Source: an uncultured Collinsella sp.
Lineage (GTDB): Bacteria > Actinomycetota > Coriobacteriia > Coriobacteriales > Coriobacteriaceae
Direction: 5' to 3'
Length of the DNA stretch: 41,999 nucleotides
Assembly: GCA_900762325.1 (NCBI GenBank)
Contig: CAAFGG010000044.1
Location: 1 to 41,999 of the forward strand
Below the pieces are notes generated by a model. That model was not told the origin of the DNA and did no database searches. It saw only the letters and a list, made by a program, of their open reading frames with translations. The position numbers were made by a program, and so were the translations under genes. Positions 15,429 through 23,507 of this stretch are shown here, piece by piece. Position 1 is the first letter of the stretch, and the number at the start of each line of letters is the position of its first letter.

Positions 15429-16394
15429 ATGAACACCCTGATGTTCTTCTATACCCTAGCGATACTCGTGATCTGTATTGTGACGGCGGTGCTCTCGCTT
15501 GCCGCCTATGCCTCATCTCGTCGACGCTTCTTTATCTATGGCAGCGGCGTATTTATCTGCTATGCCATCGAGATGACCGAGATTTTCTTTTTTGAATACA
15601 CGCTGCAAAACCAGAGTTTTCCAGCCAGCGACTATTACTCAATTACCATGCCTGTGTTGCGGACCTTTGTGGCGACCGCTTCGCAGGCTTTTATTTGGCT
15701 CATTGCCATGGATTTGCTCGACAAGCATTCAAAAAAGCAGTTTGTCATTCCCGTCGCAACGTTCTTGCTGAGCGAGCTGCTGATTATCGTCGCTGTCCCC
15801 TACGGCCCCATTCATCAATGGCTCTACTACACGATGCGTCAGGTATTCCTTGTTTTCGTGGGGCTATATATCTTTTGGACGGCACGCAAGAGCACGCAAG
15901 TCGAGCTGAAGGCACGCGTTAACAACCAACGAAAGCACCTGATTATCGGCGCTATTCTGGTCGGTTGCATCGTTGCCGAGGATTTCTACAACATTCTGAT
16001 TGTCCCCATGAGTCTGGCGCCCTCTTGGCTGCAACTATATCTGTCCGAGCGCAACTTTAGCGAAAACGTCTTTGCCTGCTACTTTGCGATTCTGCTGATC
16101 ATCTACTCCTACCACGTGCTTTCAATCCGCATGCAGGAGGCGCCCGAGGAAAAGAACGTCAGCGATCTTGATCGACACATCGAAGAGCAGATGCCCTTCT
16201 ATCGCAACGCCTACAAGCTCTCCAACCGTGAGACCGAAGTTATGCGTCTGGTCGTACTGGGCAAATCGAACCAAGAGATCGCTGACGAGCTATTCCTTGC
16301 CGTGGGCACCGTCAAGACCCACATCCACAACATCCTGGTCAAAACCGAACAGCAAAACCGCACGACGCTCATCCTCCACTTTTGGAAGCGATAA
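15429..16394 (+). CDS. LuxR-family regulator with multi-spanning membrane N-terminus (2)
   Basis: A 321-residue protein beginning directly with a membrane span (MNTLMFFYTLAILVICIVTA). About seven hydrophobic segments fill the first 235 residues, and the C-terminal LuxR HTH lies at about 258-318: LSNRETEVMRLVVLGKSNQ then IADELFLAVGTVKTHIHNI. It is paralogous to the regulator at 7575 (YLSERNFSEN, CIVAEDFYNIL). Divergent placement from ptcA with nested dyads between them suggests it controls the agmatine genes; the signal is unknown. ATG 15429 is chosen because the membrane span starts at once; the ribosome-binding site is weak (GGTGGC), and ATG 15414 or a TTG at 15360 remain possible. Its last codons recur as a severed fragment at 20946-20978. 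Confidence 0.9.
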   Translation: MNTLMFFYTLAILVICIVTAVLSLAAYASSRRRFFIYGSGVFICYAIEMTEIFFFEYTLQNQSFPASDYYSITMPVLRTFVATASQAFIWLIAMDLLDKHSKKQFVIPVATFLLSELLIIVAVPYGPIHQWLYYTMRQVFLVFVGLYIFWTARKSTQVELKARVNNQRKHLIIGAILVGCIVAEDFYNILIVPMSLAPSWLQLYLSERNFSENVFACYFAILLIIYSYHVLSIRMQEAPEEKNVSDLDRHIEEQMPFYRNAYKLSNRETEVMRLVVLGKSNQEIADELFLAVGTVKTHIHNILVKTEQQNRTTLILHFWKR

Positions 16395-16431
16395 CCTGCC
16401 AAAAAGGGACAGGTTTATTTTGGCAGGTTTT
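16395..16431 (+). terminator. Terminator of luxR (2)
   Basis: CCTGCCAAAA (16395-16404) pairs perfectly with TTTTGGCAGG (16418-16427), followed by TTTTAT, and starts on the base after the luxR stop codon. It is the first module of the composite repeat also found at 20979 and about 2424. Confidence 0.85.
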
Positions 16432-16447
16432 ATCTGGGCAAACGCCA

Positions 16448-16488
16448 AAAACCGCCGCGAGGGAGTTACTTTCCCTCGCGGCGGTTTT
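16448..16488. terminator. Strong bidirectional hairpin in the composite repeat
   Basis: AAAACCGCCGCGAGGGA (16448-16464) and TCCCTCGCGGCGGTTTT (16472-16488) form a perfect 17-bp stem with a 7-base loop. The A/T ends allow function in both directions. Closely related hairpins occur at about 21022 and 21233. Confidence 0.8.
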
Positions 16489-16508
16489 CTAGCTCACGCT
16501 TTCTTTCG

Positions 16509-16644
16509 TCTCAATCTGTAACATATGGAGACCAAATCGCCGTCTTACTGTTACAGATCGAGACGAGTTACAGAACGCGCGTCGAATAATCTCAATCTGT
16601 AACAGGTAGAAGCGTTTTTGCCAGTCAGATGTTACAGATTGAGA
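16509..16644. repeat. Two 55-bp palindromic units with TCTCAATCTGTAACA arms, 81 bp apart
   Basis: Arms TCTCAATCTGTAACA at 16509-16523 and 16590-16604 face inverse copies at 16549-16563 (one mismatch) and 16630-16644 (perfect). Both units have a 25-base spacer of different sequence. A further partial half (GAGTTACAGA) lies at 16565. The array fills most of the 321-bp gap 16395-16715, beyond the end of the secreted-protein gene. It could be a tandem palindromic mobile repeat or a binding array. Confidence 0.75.
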
Positions 16645-16715
16645 TAAACGAAGGAGCGGTAGCGTTAAACAAGTCCGCCACAAAGTTATTCGGAGAGATC
16701 CGATCCTAGAGTTGT

Positions 16716-17069
16716 CTACCAGGTACGATATGTGCACTGATATTTTGTCTCAAACCCGGGCATCCCGTTGCCGCGTGGGCTTAACGCGGCACCCGTATAG
16801 AGAATCGTTTGCCCCGTACGAGAATACGAAGTTTTGAAAGACAGCCTCTTGTATGTCTGGTCGAAACAATCAACATTCTCGCTCGGGTGGTTCGCAGTGG
16901 AGAACGACTTGTAAGTGTCCAAGACGTCCGCTGTCACAAGACGACAAGGCGCGACAGAACCTGCATCTGGTTTCGCCGTCGCACAAACGGGAATTGTGAC
17001 CATCGACAGGGTAAGCATAAAACATGCGAACATTGCCTTCACAAAGTTCTTCGTTACATGGCGTTTCAT
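16716..17069 (-). CDS. Small secreted cysteine-containing protein, unknown family
   Basis: A 117-residue product with a clear Sec signal peptide: basic MKRHVTKNFVK, a hydrophobic core to about residue 27, and a likely cleavage after VCA (28-30). The mature part, about 87 residues, has three cysteines (about 42, 68, 112) and ends QCTYRTW. No family is recognised; a bacteriocin- or signal-like exported product is conceivable because the gene follows an ABC exporter by 2 bases (its ATG comes right after that gene's TAA), but a lactococcin-972-type motif is not evident. GGAAAGGAAG lies upstream. Composition is more A+T-rich than the metabolic genes around it. Confidence 0.7.
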   Translation of the reverse strand: MKRHVTKNFVKAMFACFMLTLSMVTIPVCATAKPDAGSVAPCRLVTADVLDTYKSFSTANHPSENVDCFDQTYKRLSFKTSYSRTGQTILYTGAALSPRGNGMPGFETKYQCTYRTW

Positions 17070-17071
17070 GG

Positions 17072-18985
17072 TTATCTTCCTTTCCTAGTTTTACTGTCGT
17101 TCGTCTTGAAAAGCTGCGCGTATACATTACCGATCCACTTCGAATCACCTCCCATTTCTCTGGTAACGACACGCGAGTCATCCCCTGTGAGCAATACGGA
17201 GGCATCGCAGAGCGATTCGAGGTTTCCGATAAGATGAGAAGAGATAATGACATGTGCTCCTCTACCCGCTTCATCTCTAAGAGCATTCGAAACAATCGCA
17301 ACGTGTCTCACATCAAGTGCATTCATGGGCTCATCCAAAAGGACGACTTCGCAATAGGACATATACGCCATCGCGACATTAAGTAATTGTCTATTTCCAT
17401 CAGACAGCCTAGATACGGGCGTATTCTTCAACCCAGTCAAGTCAAAGCGATCAAGCACTTGGTCCAAAGTGCGAGGTGAATGCCAAATTCTCCTGCATCG
17501 GTCGAGATGAAAAGCGACGGTCATGTATGGAATCAATAGCGACGGCCTATTCGGAACCAAAAAGAATACCTTTCTCATTTCCTCACGGTCGACGCATACT
17601 TTTGCATGAAAACAGAGAGAACCTGACACGCGCACTGATGGCCCAGCATCTCCCCAAAGAGTATTCAGTAGCGTAGTCTTGCCATGTCCATTTGGCGCGA
17701 CAAGACCCCATATCTGGCCAGCGGGCATATCAAACTGCAATCCCTTTACCAGCTGGTTTTTTCCAACCGTCAACGCATCCAGCGACAGAGAGAGCAAGCT
17801 TTTCTCGCCCAAACTATCCGGGCGAATATGGTTCCAGGCCCAGCGATTCTTGCTTTTTAGACGCGAAAACGAAATGACCCCCAACGCGCAAACAGCAAAC
17901 GCGCCCATCACGGCAAAGAGGCAGTGCGATGCACTGGCTTCAGGAACGAGAGATACCTCCGCTCCATTGGCGTAAGATGCGCCGCCGAGCGCAAACGAAG
18001 AGGCAGAATAGCTCGACACCATATACGGCAGCAACGCATGCCATGGAGCATCTTTGCTCGCATAAAACGGAAGCTGGCTTATGCCCCCCACAAGAGCGAT
18101 CACCATGGACGAAATGGCCCTGTTTCTGCTTCCGGCGTACACGCACACGCCCAAGCAAGCAAACATCATCGACAGCACAGCTTCAAAGACGGCAAATAGC
18201 CCTAGCTGAACTAACACAGTTCTTTCGACTACGTCACCATACTGAATGAATACGACTGGGTACTCTGTCTGACCTACACCGTTAAACACCGTTGCCAATA
18301 CAAAACAGGGAGCCAACGCCAGAACCAAAACCAGCATCGATGCAATACCAGAGACGAGAACGCGGCATGCATTCATCTCTAACTTTGACAACAACGCTCG
18401 ATCGTAGAACCGCTTTCCATCCCCCTCAAGCGACATATAGAGGACGAGGACCGGGACCAAAAGCCACGCTATTGCAGGAACAGCGCCGCAATAATATGCG
18501 AGAAGGATCATCCCGGGCATTTTTGTTGTTGAGTCGTACGATTCCGGATGGGCCAGCATCGATATGGCTCGGGGAAGACGTTCTTGGGCTTCAAGCGATA
18601 ACTCCGAATCAACACCATTCAAATAACCGAGTCGGTATTCCTTGAGCAATAGATTGTCGTAATCGGCAATCGCATCGTAATACTCTCTGGAGTCCGCCTT
18701 GCTTTCAAGCGCCCGATCAAGGCACGCCCTTTCGTCGGCAATGATGCTGTTGAGCTCCTGTGGGGCAGTGTCATAAACGCCGTCAGAGACTTGAGAGACC
18801 AAAAGGGCTCTCTGGTCTTCGATGGAAGCTCTACCATATAGATAATCTGCTCCCGTTGGAACGGATAGAAATACCGGGATGCAGAATACGAGCGCGAGCA
18901 GCGCCGTCAGCAACATGATTCCCCGGTTGCGCGCAAGAACTTCTAAATTAAGCCGTACATATGTGAGGCAATCACAGGTCTTCAC
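17072..18985 (-). CDS. ABC transporter with membrane domain and ATPase fused in one chain
   Basis: A 637-residue protein. Residues 1-375 hold about six membrane spans of ABC-2 type, with a large extracytoplasmic loop between spans 1 and 2 (about 45-158). The ATPase domain follows (about 400-610): Walker A APNGHGKTT (430-438), signature LSDGNRQ (527-533, a variant of LSGGQ), Walker B VVLLDEP (547-553) and the H-loop ISSH (582). The Q-loop glutamine seems replaced (VPNRPS). One half-transporter per chain implies a homodimer. GTG 18985 is chosen for GGAGG 8 bases upstream; an earlier GTG at 19012 is possible. It is flanked by the two-HTH regulator upstream and the secreted protein downstream, suggesting export of that product or of a related peptide. 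Confidence 0.85.
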   Translation of the reverse strand: MKTCDCLTYVRLNLEVLARNRGIMLLTALLALVFCIPVFLSVPTGADYLYGRASIEDQRALLVSQVSDGVYDTAPQELNSIIADERACLDRALESKADSREYYDAIADYDNLLLKEYRLGYLNGVDSELSLEAQERLPRAISMLAHPESYDSTTKMPGMILLAYYCGAVPAIAWLLVPVLVLYMSLEGDGKRFYDRALLSKLEMNACRVLVSGIASMLVLVLALAPCFVLATVFNGVGQTEYPVVFIQYGDVVERTVLVQLGLFAVFEAVLSMMFACLGVCVYAGSRNRAISSMVIALVGGISQLPFYASKDAPWHALLPYMVSSYSASSFALGGASYANGAEVSLVPEASASHCLFAVMGAFAVCALGVISFSRLKSKNRWAWNHIRPDSLGEKSLLSLSLDALTVGKNQLVKGLQFDMPAGQIWGLVAPNGHGKTTLLNTLWGDAGPSVRVSGSLCFHAKVCVDREEMRKVFFLVPNRPSLLIPYMTVAFHLDRCRRIWHSPRTLDQVLDRFDLTGLKNTPVSRLSDGNRQLLNVAMAYMSYCEVVLLDEPMNALDVRHVAIVSNALRDEAGRGAHVIISSHLIGNLESLCDASVLLTGDDSRVVTREMGGDSKWIGNVYAQLFKTNDSKTRKGR

Positions 18986-19062
18986 AGCAAGCACCTCCGG
19001 TTCGCAACACACGAGTCGTCGGACCCGTTGTCCGGAAGTATCGCCTTCATCGTCAGAACTGT

Positions 19063-19105
19063 CTGTAGACGTGTAGGATGGATTTACAATCTTATTTGTC
19101 TACAG
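19063..19105. promoter_or_regulatory. Dyad CTGTAGAC/GTCTACAG between the two-HTH regulator and the ABC gene
   Basis: CTGTAGAC (19063-19070) and GTCTACAG (19098-19105) are exact inverse copies separated by 27 A+T-rich bases. They lie between the regulator stop (19110) and the ABC start, so an operator or promoter for the ABC-secreted protein pair is possible. Confidence 0.45.
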
Positions 19106-19109
19106 GCTT

Positions 19110-20843
19110 CTACCTGCTATTTTCTATAACATCTGCCATAAGACTAAAAACCCTATCTCTAAGTTCACGCTCCGAGTGAACTCCAAGCAAGGCATAGCTC
19201 TTGCTCTTGGCCTCTTTGACGGTTCCCCGAGCAACGTTAAGATGTGCGCAAATCTCGGTGGTTCTATTGCCATCAAAAACGCATGTCATGATATCGGCAT
19301 AAAGCGGCGTGAAACCAAGCCTCAAGAAGGCCTCACGCACGGTATCGCGTCGATCACCCACCCGAACCGTATCTTTCGAACGCAAGAATAGCAGCGAATT
19401 AGCCATAAGGATAAGTACGACAAGGAACGCAGTCACGCGTAAGGCAGGCATAAGGCCGCCAACGGCCTCACCGCTCCCAACGGACTCAAAGAAAATGTAC
19501 AGTCGACTTACCACATCGTGAACCCAGAACGCTGCTCCAGCACCCACAGACACCGAAGAAAGGGTGAGTTCAGGCGAAAGGCACAAGTGCATTTTAGACA
19601 TCCACCGTATAGCCGCACGGCAACACAGGGCCACAAGCACTATAGCTATCGATAGGATTATCGCATCATGCTCAAAGCCGAAGCATACGAGGATTTCCTC
19701 GATGCCCATTCCAGACGCATACATAAACAGGAAGCAGACGAAGACTATCCTGCAGTTCTGATTGAACGATGAGGACCCCAGCGATTCTGAACGGTGATCA
19801 TGGCCTTTTGTTGCGTCAAGATGCCACGCATCCTTTGACAAGAGAAGTCCGGCCGTCGCCTCTGAAATGTTTTTATATCCGGTTTTAGTCAAGGCCCGCG
19901 ACAAATAGGTACGGGCAGTAGACGGGGAAATGTCCAAGGCAGAAGCAATCTCCTCGTACGTTTTTCCCTCTATCCTCATAGAGAAAACCGCGGACTCCCT
20001 TTGAGAAAAACCCGAAGCCGTAAGGATATCGGCAACTGCAGAGTGTTTTCCTCCTAATTTGGCGGCCGCAGAAAAAGCGCTCGTTAAGTCGGGGAAAAAT
20101 CGCGTTATGGCCCTGGCAAGGATACTGCCCAAAACGGTAACCAGAAGCAATACGATCTCTTGATGCCCACCAAAGCTCAGGAGCACAGCCCCGATGTTTA
20201 TATTGCGCGAAAACAAACAATCCGTATCGAGAATAACGGCGGCATTACCAAACGCAAGAGGTTCGACGAGCGAGGCAGCAACCCCCATCTCGGCGTTAAC
20301 GGAAAGGAAAGAACCGATGGAGTCCATCAACGGGACGAGAAGAAACTGAAGGCCAACAAGCAAAGCAATCAAGAGCACAACGGGGCTGTAAAGTGCGAGC
20401 TCAGGATACCCGTGGAGAGCAGAGCCATCGGCCACATGTTTCCCCTTTAATCCCGCACGTATGTTTGCGAATTCACCGCCAAGCACCCAAGAACAGCAAG
20501 CGACAAGCAAGGGGGCTAGTAACAACAAAATGAACGCGAGCGCCGAAACCACAACATGAAATTGATGAAAGACATTAAGAGATATCGTGTACATCACAAG
20601 AAGTGCAATGTCTACGAGCATAAGTCCAAAAAGCCTTTTGGAAATACCCGGTCTCACAGGGCGAGAGATGAGGCCCACACAGAAGCCCGAAAACAGATGC
20701 AGACCGATAAGAACGGTGCCAGAAAGGCCCGTATAAATACTTGGCGCCACACAATACAGACCAGCCGCCCCTATAAACAACATAATTGAATGCCAGAGGA
20801 ACGAGCGCGTCACGTTTTGCAGGGTAGCTGCCTCGGTTGCCAT
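19110..20843 (-). CDS. Membrane LuxR-family protein with two HTH domains
   Basis: A 577-residue protein built as two membrane-plus-HTH halves. Half one has six or seven spans (about 15-245) and a LuxR-type HTH at about 277-337 (GFSQRESAVFSM, then IASALDISPSTARTYLSRAL). Half two has about four spans (365-490) and a second, more diverged HTH at about 509-572 (LGFTPLYADIMTCVF, then ICAHLNVARGTVKEAKSKSY). Common Coriobacteriia LuxR proteins have only one such pair. ATG 20843 has AGGAGC upstream; ATG 20867 is an alternative. It precedes the ABC and secreted-protein genes on the same strand and probably regulates them. A frame-preserving fusion or duplication of an ancestral regulator is an inference. 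Confidence 0.85.
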   Translation of the reverse strand: MATEAATLQNVTRSFLWHSIMLFIGAAGLYCVAPSIYTGLSGTVLIGLHLFSGFCVGLISRPVRPGISKRLFGLMLVDIALLVMYTISLNVFHQFHVVVSALAFILLLLAPLLVACCSWVLGGEFANIRAGLKGKHVADGSALHGYPELALYSPVVLLIALLVGLQFLLVPLMDSIGSFLSVNAEMGVAASLVEPLAFGNAAVILDTDCLFSRNINIGAVLLSFGGHQEIVLLLVTVLGSILARAITRFFPDLTSAFSAAAKLGGKHSAVADILTASGFSQRESAVFSMRIEGKTYEEIASALDISPSTARTYLSRALTKTGYKNISEATAGLLLSKDAWHLDATKGHDHRSESLGSSSFNQNCRIVFVCFLFMYASGMGIEEILVCFGFEHDAIILSIAIVLVALCCRAAIRWMSKMHLCLSPELTLSSVSVGAGAAFWVHDVVSRLYIFFESVGSGEAVGGLMPALRVTAFLVVLILMANSLLFLRSKDTVRVGDRRDTVREAFLRLGFTPLYADIMTCVFDGNRTTEICAHLNVARGTVKEAKSKSYALLGVHSERELRDRVFSLMADVIENSR

Positions 20844-20945
20844 AAAATCAAAGCTCCTAGATAGCATTTTGGGTATTTTAACATCGTTCCCGGCGTTAAA
20901 AAAATGTTACCCGAATTAATCAATATCCCCCCTCCACCAAAAGGC

Positions 20946-20978
20946 ACCACGCTGATCCTCCACTTTTGGAAGCGATAA
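20946..20978 (+). pseudogene. Severed 3' end of a luxR-type gene
   Basis: The 33 bases read TTLILHFWKR and a stop, the same as the last ten codons of the regulator ending at 16394, and are followed by the same terminator module. Nothing upstream continues the frame as a LuxR domain. It is the remnant of a duplicated or deleted luxR copy, carried with its terminator. Confidence 0.75.
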
Positions 20979-21083
20979 CCTGCTAAAAAGGGACAGGTTT
21001 GTTTTGGCAGGTTTTATCTGGGCAAACGCCAACCGCCGCGAGGGAGCTGCTTTCCCTCGCGGCGGTCTTCTAGCGGTAAAAAC

Positions 21084-21204
21084 CAAGTGAGTAGGCTTTT
21101 GGCGGGATGCCGAGCACACCTCAAAACGCCACAGCCCTGACCTGCGATTTTATTGAGCACTTGCCGCGATGTGCTCGGCAGATCCAAAAAAGCCTACTCA
21201 CTTG
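21084..21204. repeat. 121-bp MITE-like element, copy 2
   Basis: CAAGTGAGTAGGCTTTT (21084-21100) and its exact inverse complement (21188-21204) bound the element; inner arms GATGCCGAGCAC/GTGCTCGGCAGATC extend the pairing. It is the same length as the copy at 2532-2652 and differs by scattered bases. No coding capacity. Confidence 0.78.
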
Positions 21205-21232
21205 CATCTGAGATGCTCTAGATACGCAAAAT

Positions 21233-21269
21233 ACCGCCGCGAAGGGAGCTGGACTCCCTTCGCGGCGGT
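21233..21269. terminator. Terminator hairpin after the BceB-like permease
   Basis: ACCGCCGCGAAGGGAG (21233-21248) pairs perfectly with CTCCCTTCGCGGCGGT (21254-21269) around a 5-base loop. It lies 36 bases past the permease stop on the minus strand, with ATTTTGCG following in that direction. Confidence 0.75.
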
Positions 21270-21305
21270 TATTCGCTCTGATTTTGCGACGGTTTTGCCC
21301 GTCTG

Positions 21306-23507
21306 TTACTCACTGTAGCGGGTGGCGATGGCAGCTTGTACCATGCCGGCGCTCATGAGGTACGTTACCAGGAAGTAGCCACCATAGGCCGCCAGGAAAA
21401 TCGCGCAGGTGAGGCCCACGGTGCCGGCGATGCTCATATCTCCGAATATGCTCACCAGCTCGATGATCACCTTGAGCGCCACAAAGGAGTGCGCCAGGCC
21501 CACTGCCAGCGGGAACAGGAAGAATACCGCTTGCTGCGCCATCACCGAATGACGAATCTGGCGGTCGTCACAGCCAATCTGTGCCAGCACACGATAGCTG
21601 CGGCTGCCGTCGGCCACATTGGAGAGCTGCTGGATCGACAGTATCGCCGCGCACGCAACGACCAGTACAAAGCCAATGTAGATGGCCAGATAGCTAATCA
21701 TGCCGTTCATCTGCGCTGCTTGCGTGTACATCTCGGAACGCGTGATGAAGACTCCCCACGACCCCGGCTCCTTGCCGTCAACGAGCAGATTATCGAGCAA
21801 GGTGTATTTAATGCTCTCGTCTGCCTCGGTCGTATCCATACCCTGTTTGTAATTAACGAGCAGATTACTGGAATACGGCTGCAGATTAAGCTGGGACAGC
21901 AGCTCATCGGCTACGACCACGGTACCGGGATTGCTGCCCATCGCCGAGTTGGCGATGGCCGCCGTGTCCTCGTCCGACTTATCGGTTGCGGGCTTGAGCT
22001 CATGCCCGTCCAAGGTGAGGGTATGGCCGCCAGCCATATACTTGGTGTACAGGTCGCCCAGCTCACCGCCCATATCACACGTGAGCAGATACTGGTCGCG
22101 GCCAATGCTCACCGGCTCCTCGCCCATCATCTGGCGCAGTTTGTTGTACTGGCTCGCCGGCGTCACATACAGACCCATCGCATCGGCGTTGCTTCCCTCG
22201 AGCGCCTTGGGAAGCTTTTCTCCCATGGCCTTGCACATCTCACCCGCCACCACCGAGGGGCCCGAGCCGCCAAGCGGGTAACTCAGATACGAATCGATCT
22301 GCACATGCTCACCGGCAACATCGGCGATATTGACCTTCTTGCCTGTCTCATCGTTGTTGTCCGCCGACTTGCCCTTGCCGTGCCATGCAGCGTACAAATC
22401 GACCGTTGCATCGGCCAGCACCATGCGATCGGCCTCAGACGGATTGACATACTCCTTGTAGTAGTCGAGCGTTTCGGGCGTGTAATAGACATACGTCTGA
22501 GACACGTCAACAGGGTTATAGCGCTCCAGATTCTCGTTCATCACGTTGGCGATCGACATACCGCAGGTCACCGAGGTAATGGCCAAAAACAGAATCATCG
22601 CGATGACGCCCATCGAAAAGCACACCGTGTTGACCTTGGCCGCAAGCTGGCGCACGGTAAACATATTGAGACCGCGCCAGTACACGCCGCGCAGGCTCTG
22701 CAGCAGCTTGATAAGCATGCCCGAAAGCCCCCAGAACAGGGCAAAGGTGCCCACCGTGACCATAGCGGTAGTGATGCCGAACTGATTCATGGCCCCCTGC
22801 AGCTTATCGCCCGACGCGGTGAGCGGGAACCCGTCGCGCAGCAGACGGTAATAGGCCACGCCCACAAGTAGCACGCCCGCGGTAAAGATGGCAATCGCAA
22901 TCCAGGGATTACGTGTCTTGATGCTCTCGTTGCGGCGCTCGGCACCCATAAGCTCGATGAGTTTGGTACGACGCACGGCGCGCAGGTTCAGCAGTAACGT
23001 GAGTACGAACATCACGAGCATGCAGGCAAGGGTCAGGTTGAACGCATGCACCGAGAAGAAGAAATGAAAATTGGCGATCTGTGTCTTAAAGAGCGAGGCC
23101 GTAAAGAATGTCATGAGCTGGGAGAGTCCCACACCCAGCACAATGCCGGCGACAAAAGCGCCGACCGAGACGATCACCGTCTCGAGCGCCATGATCGTGG
23201 CGACGCGTCCGCGCCCCATGCCGAGCACCTGATACAGGCCAAACTCCTTCTTGCGGCGTTTCATGATGAAGTTATTGGCATACACCATCAAAAAGGCCAT
23301 GACACCGGCCAAAAAGTACGTCAGGTCGCCGAGCATGCTGCCCATAACCTGCGCCAAGCCCTCTTCATCGATTCCGGCAATGTCGACCTGCATCGAGACG
23401 GTATTGAAGGCATAGAAGACCGTGACACCCAGGGTGAGCGTCAAAAGGTAGACGAGGTAGTCGCGGCCGGCGCGGCGGACGTTACCCCAAGCGAGCTTAC
23501 AGAGCAT
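21306..23507 (-). CDS. FtsX-like ABC transporter permease (BceB-like)
   Basis: A 733-residue membrane protein of the FtsX/MacB permease type. It opens with LAWGNVRRAGRDYLVYLLTLT, then spans in the 2+4+... layout with FtsX-like domains near 55-175 and at the C-terminus (LAIYIGFVLVVACAAILSIQQL). A large extracytoplasmic domain fills about 330-600, as in BceB/VraG peptide-resistance transporters. ATG 23507 has GAGGG 6 bases upstream; GTG 23519 is the alternative. The start overlaps the ATPase gene by 11 bases, so translation is coupled. No BceRS-type two-component genes are adjacent. A role in resistance to peptide antibiotics or envelope stress is inferred from the family. Confidence 0.9.
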   Translation of the reverse strand: MLCKLAWGNVRRAGRDYLVYLLTLTLGVTVFYAFNTVSMQVDIAGIDEEGLAQVMGSMLGDLTYFLAGVMAFLMVYANNFIMKRRKKEFGLYQVLGMGRGRVATIMALETVIVSVGAFVAGIVLGVGLSQLMTFFTASLFKTQIANFHFFFSVHAFNLTLACMLVMFVLTLLLNLRAVRRTKLIELMGAERRNESIKTRNPWIAIAIFTAGVLLVGVAYYRLLRDGFPLTASGDKLQGAMNQFGITTAMVTVGTFALFWGLSGMLIKLLQSLRGVYWRGLNMFTVRQLAAKVNTVCFSMGVIAMILFLAITSVTCGMSIANVMNENLERYNPVDVSQTYVYYTPETLDYYKEYVNPSEADRMVLADATVDLYAAWHGKGKSADNNDETGKKVNIADVAGEHVQIDSYLSYPLGGSGPSVVAGEMCKAMGEKLPKALEGSNADAMGLYVTPASQYNKLRQMMGEEPVSIGRDQYLLTCDMGGELGDLYTKYMAGGHTLTLDGHELKPATDKSDEDTAAIANSAMGSNPGTVVVADELLSQLNLQPYSSNLLVNYKQGMDTTEADESIKYTLLDNLLVDGKEPGSWGVFITRSEMYTQAAQMNGMISYLAIYIGFVLVVACAAILSIQQLSNVADGSRSYRVLAQIGCDDRQIRHSVMAQQAVFFLFPLAVGLAHSFVALKVIIELVSIFGDMSIAGTVGLTCAIFLAAYGGYFLVTYLMSAGMVQAAIATRYSE

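Larger units (their letters stand above)
20979..21275. repeat. About 295-bp composite intergenic repeat, copy 2
   Basis: This fills most of the 462-bp gap 20844-21305. Modules in order: a CCTGCTAAAA/TTTTGGCAGG hairpin, a GC-rich hairpin GCCGCGAGGGA/TCCCTCGCGGC (about 21023-21065), the 121-bp TIR element (21084-21204), and the hairpin at 21233-21269. It matches 2424-2720 over its whole length, and 16395-16491 over the first two modules. No gene is supported in the gap other than the luxR remnant. Confidence 0.8.

Noticed and set aside
16509..16644. CRISPR-like pattern of repeated 15-mers with unlike spacers
   Set aside because: Only four alternating-orientation half-sites; CRISPR repeats are longer and in direct orientation, and no cas gene is present.
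16716..17069. Secreted protein as a lactococcin-972-type bacteriocin
   Set aside because: It has a signal peptide, an adjacent ABC gene and an aromatic end, but the Gly/Trp-rich start of the mature peptide typical of the family is absent and cysteines are unusual for it.
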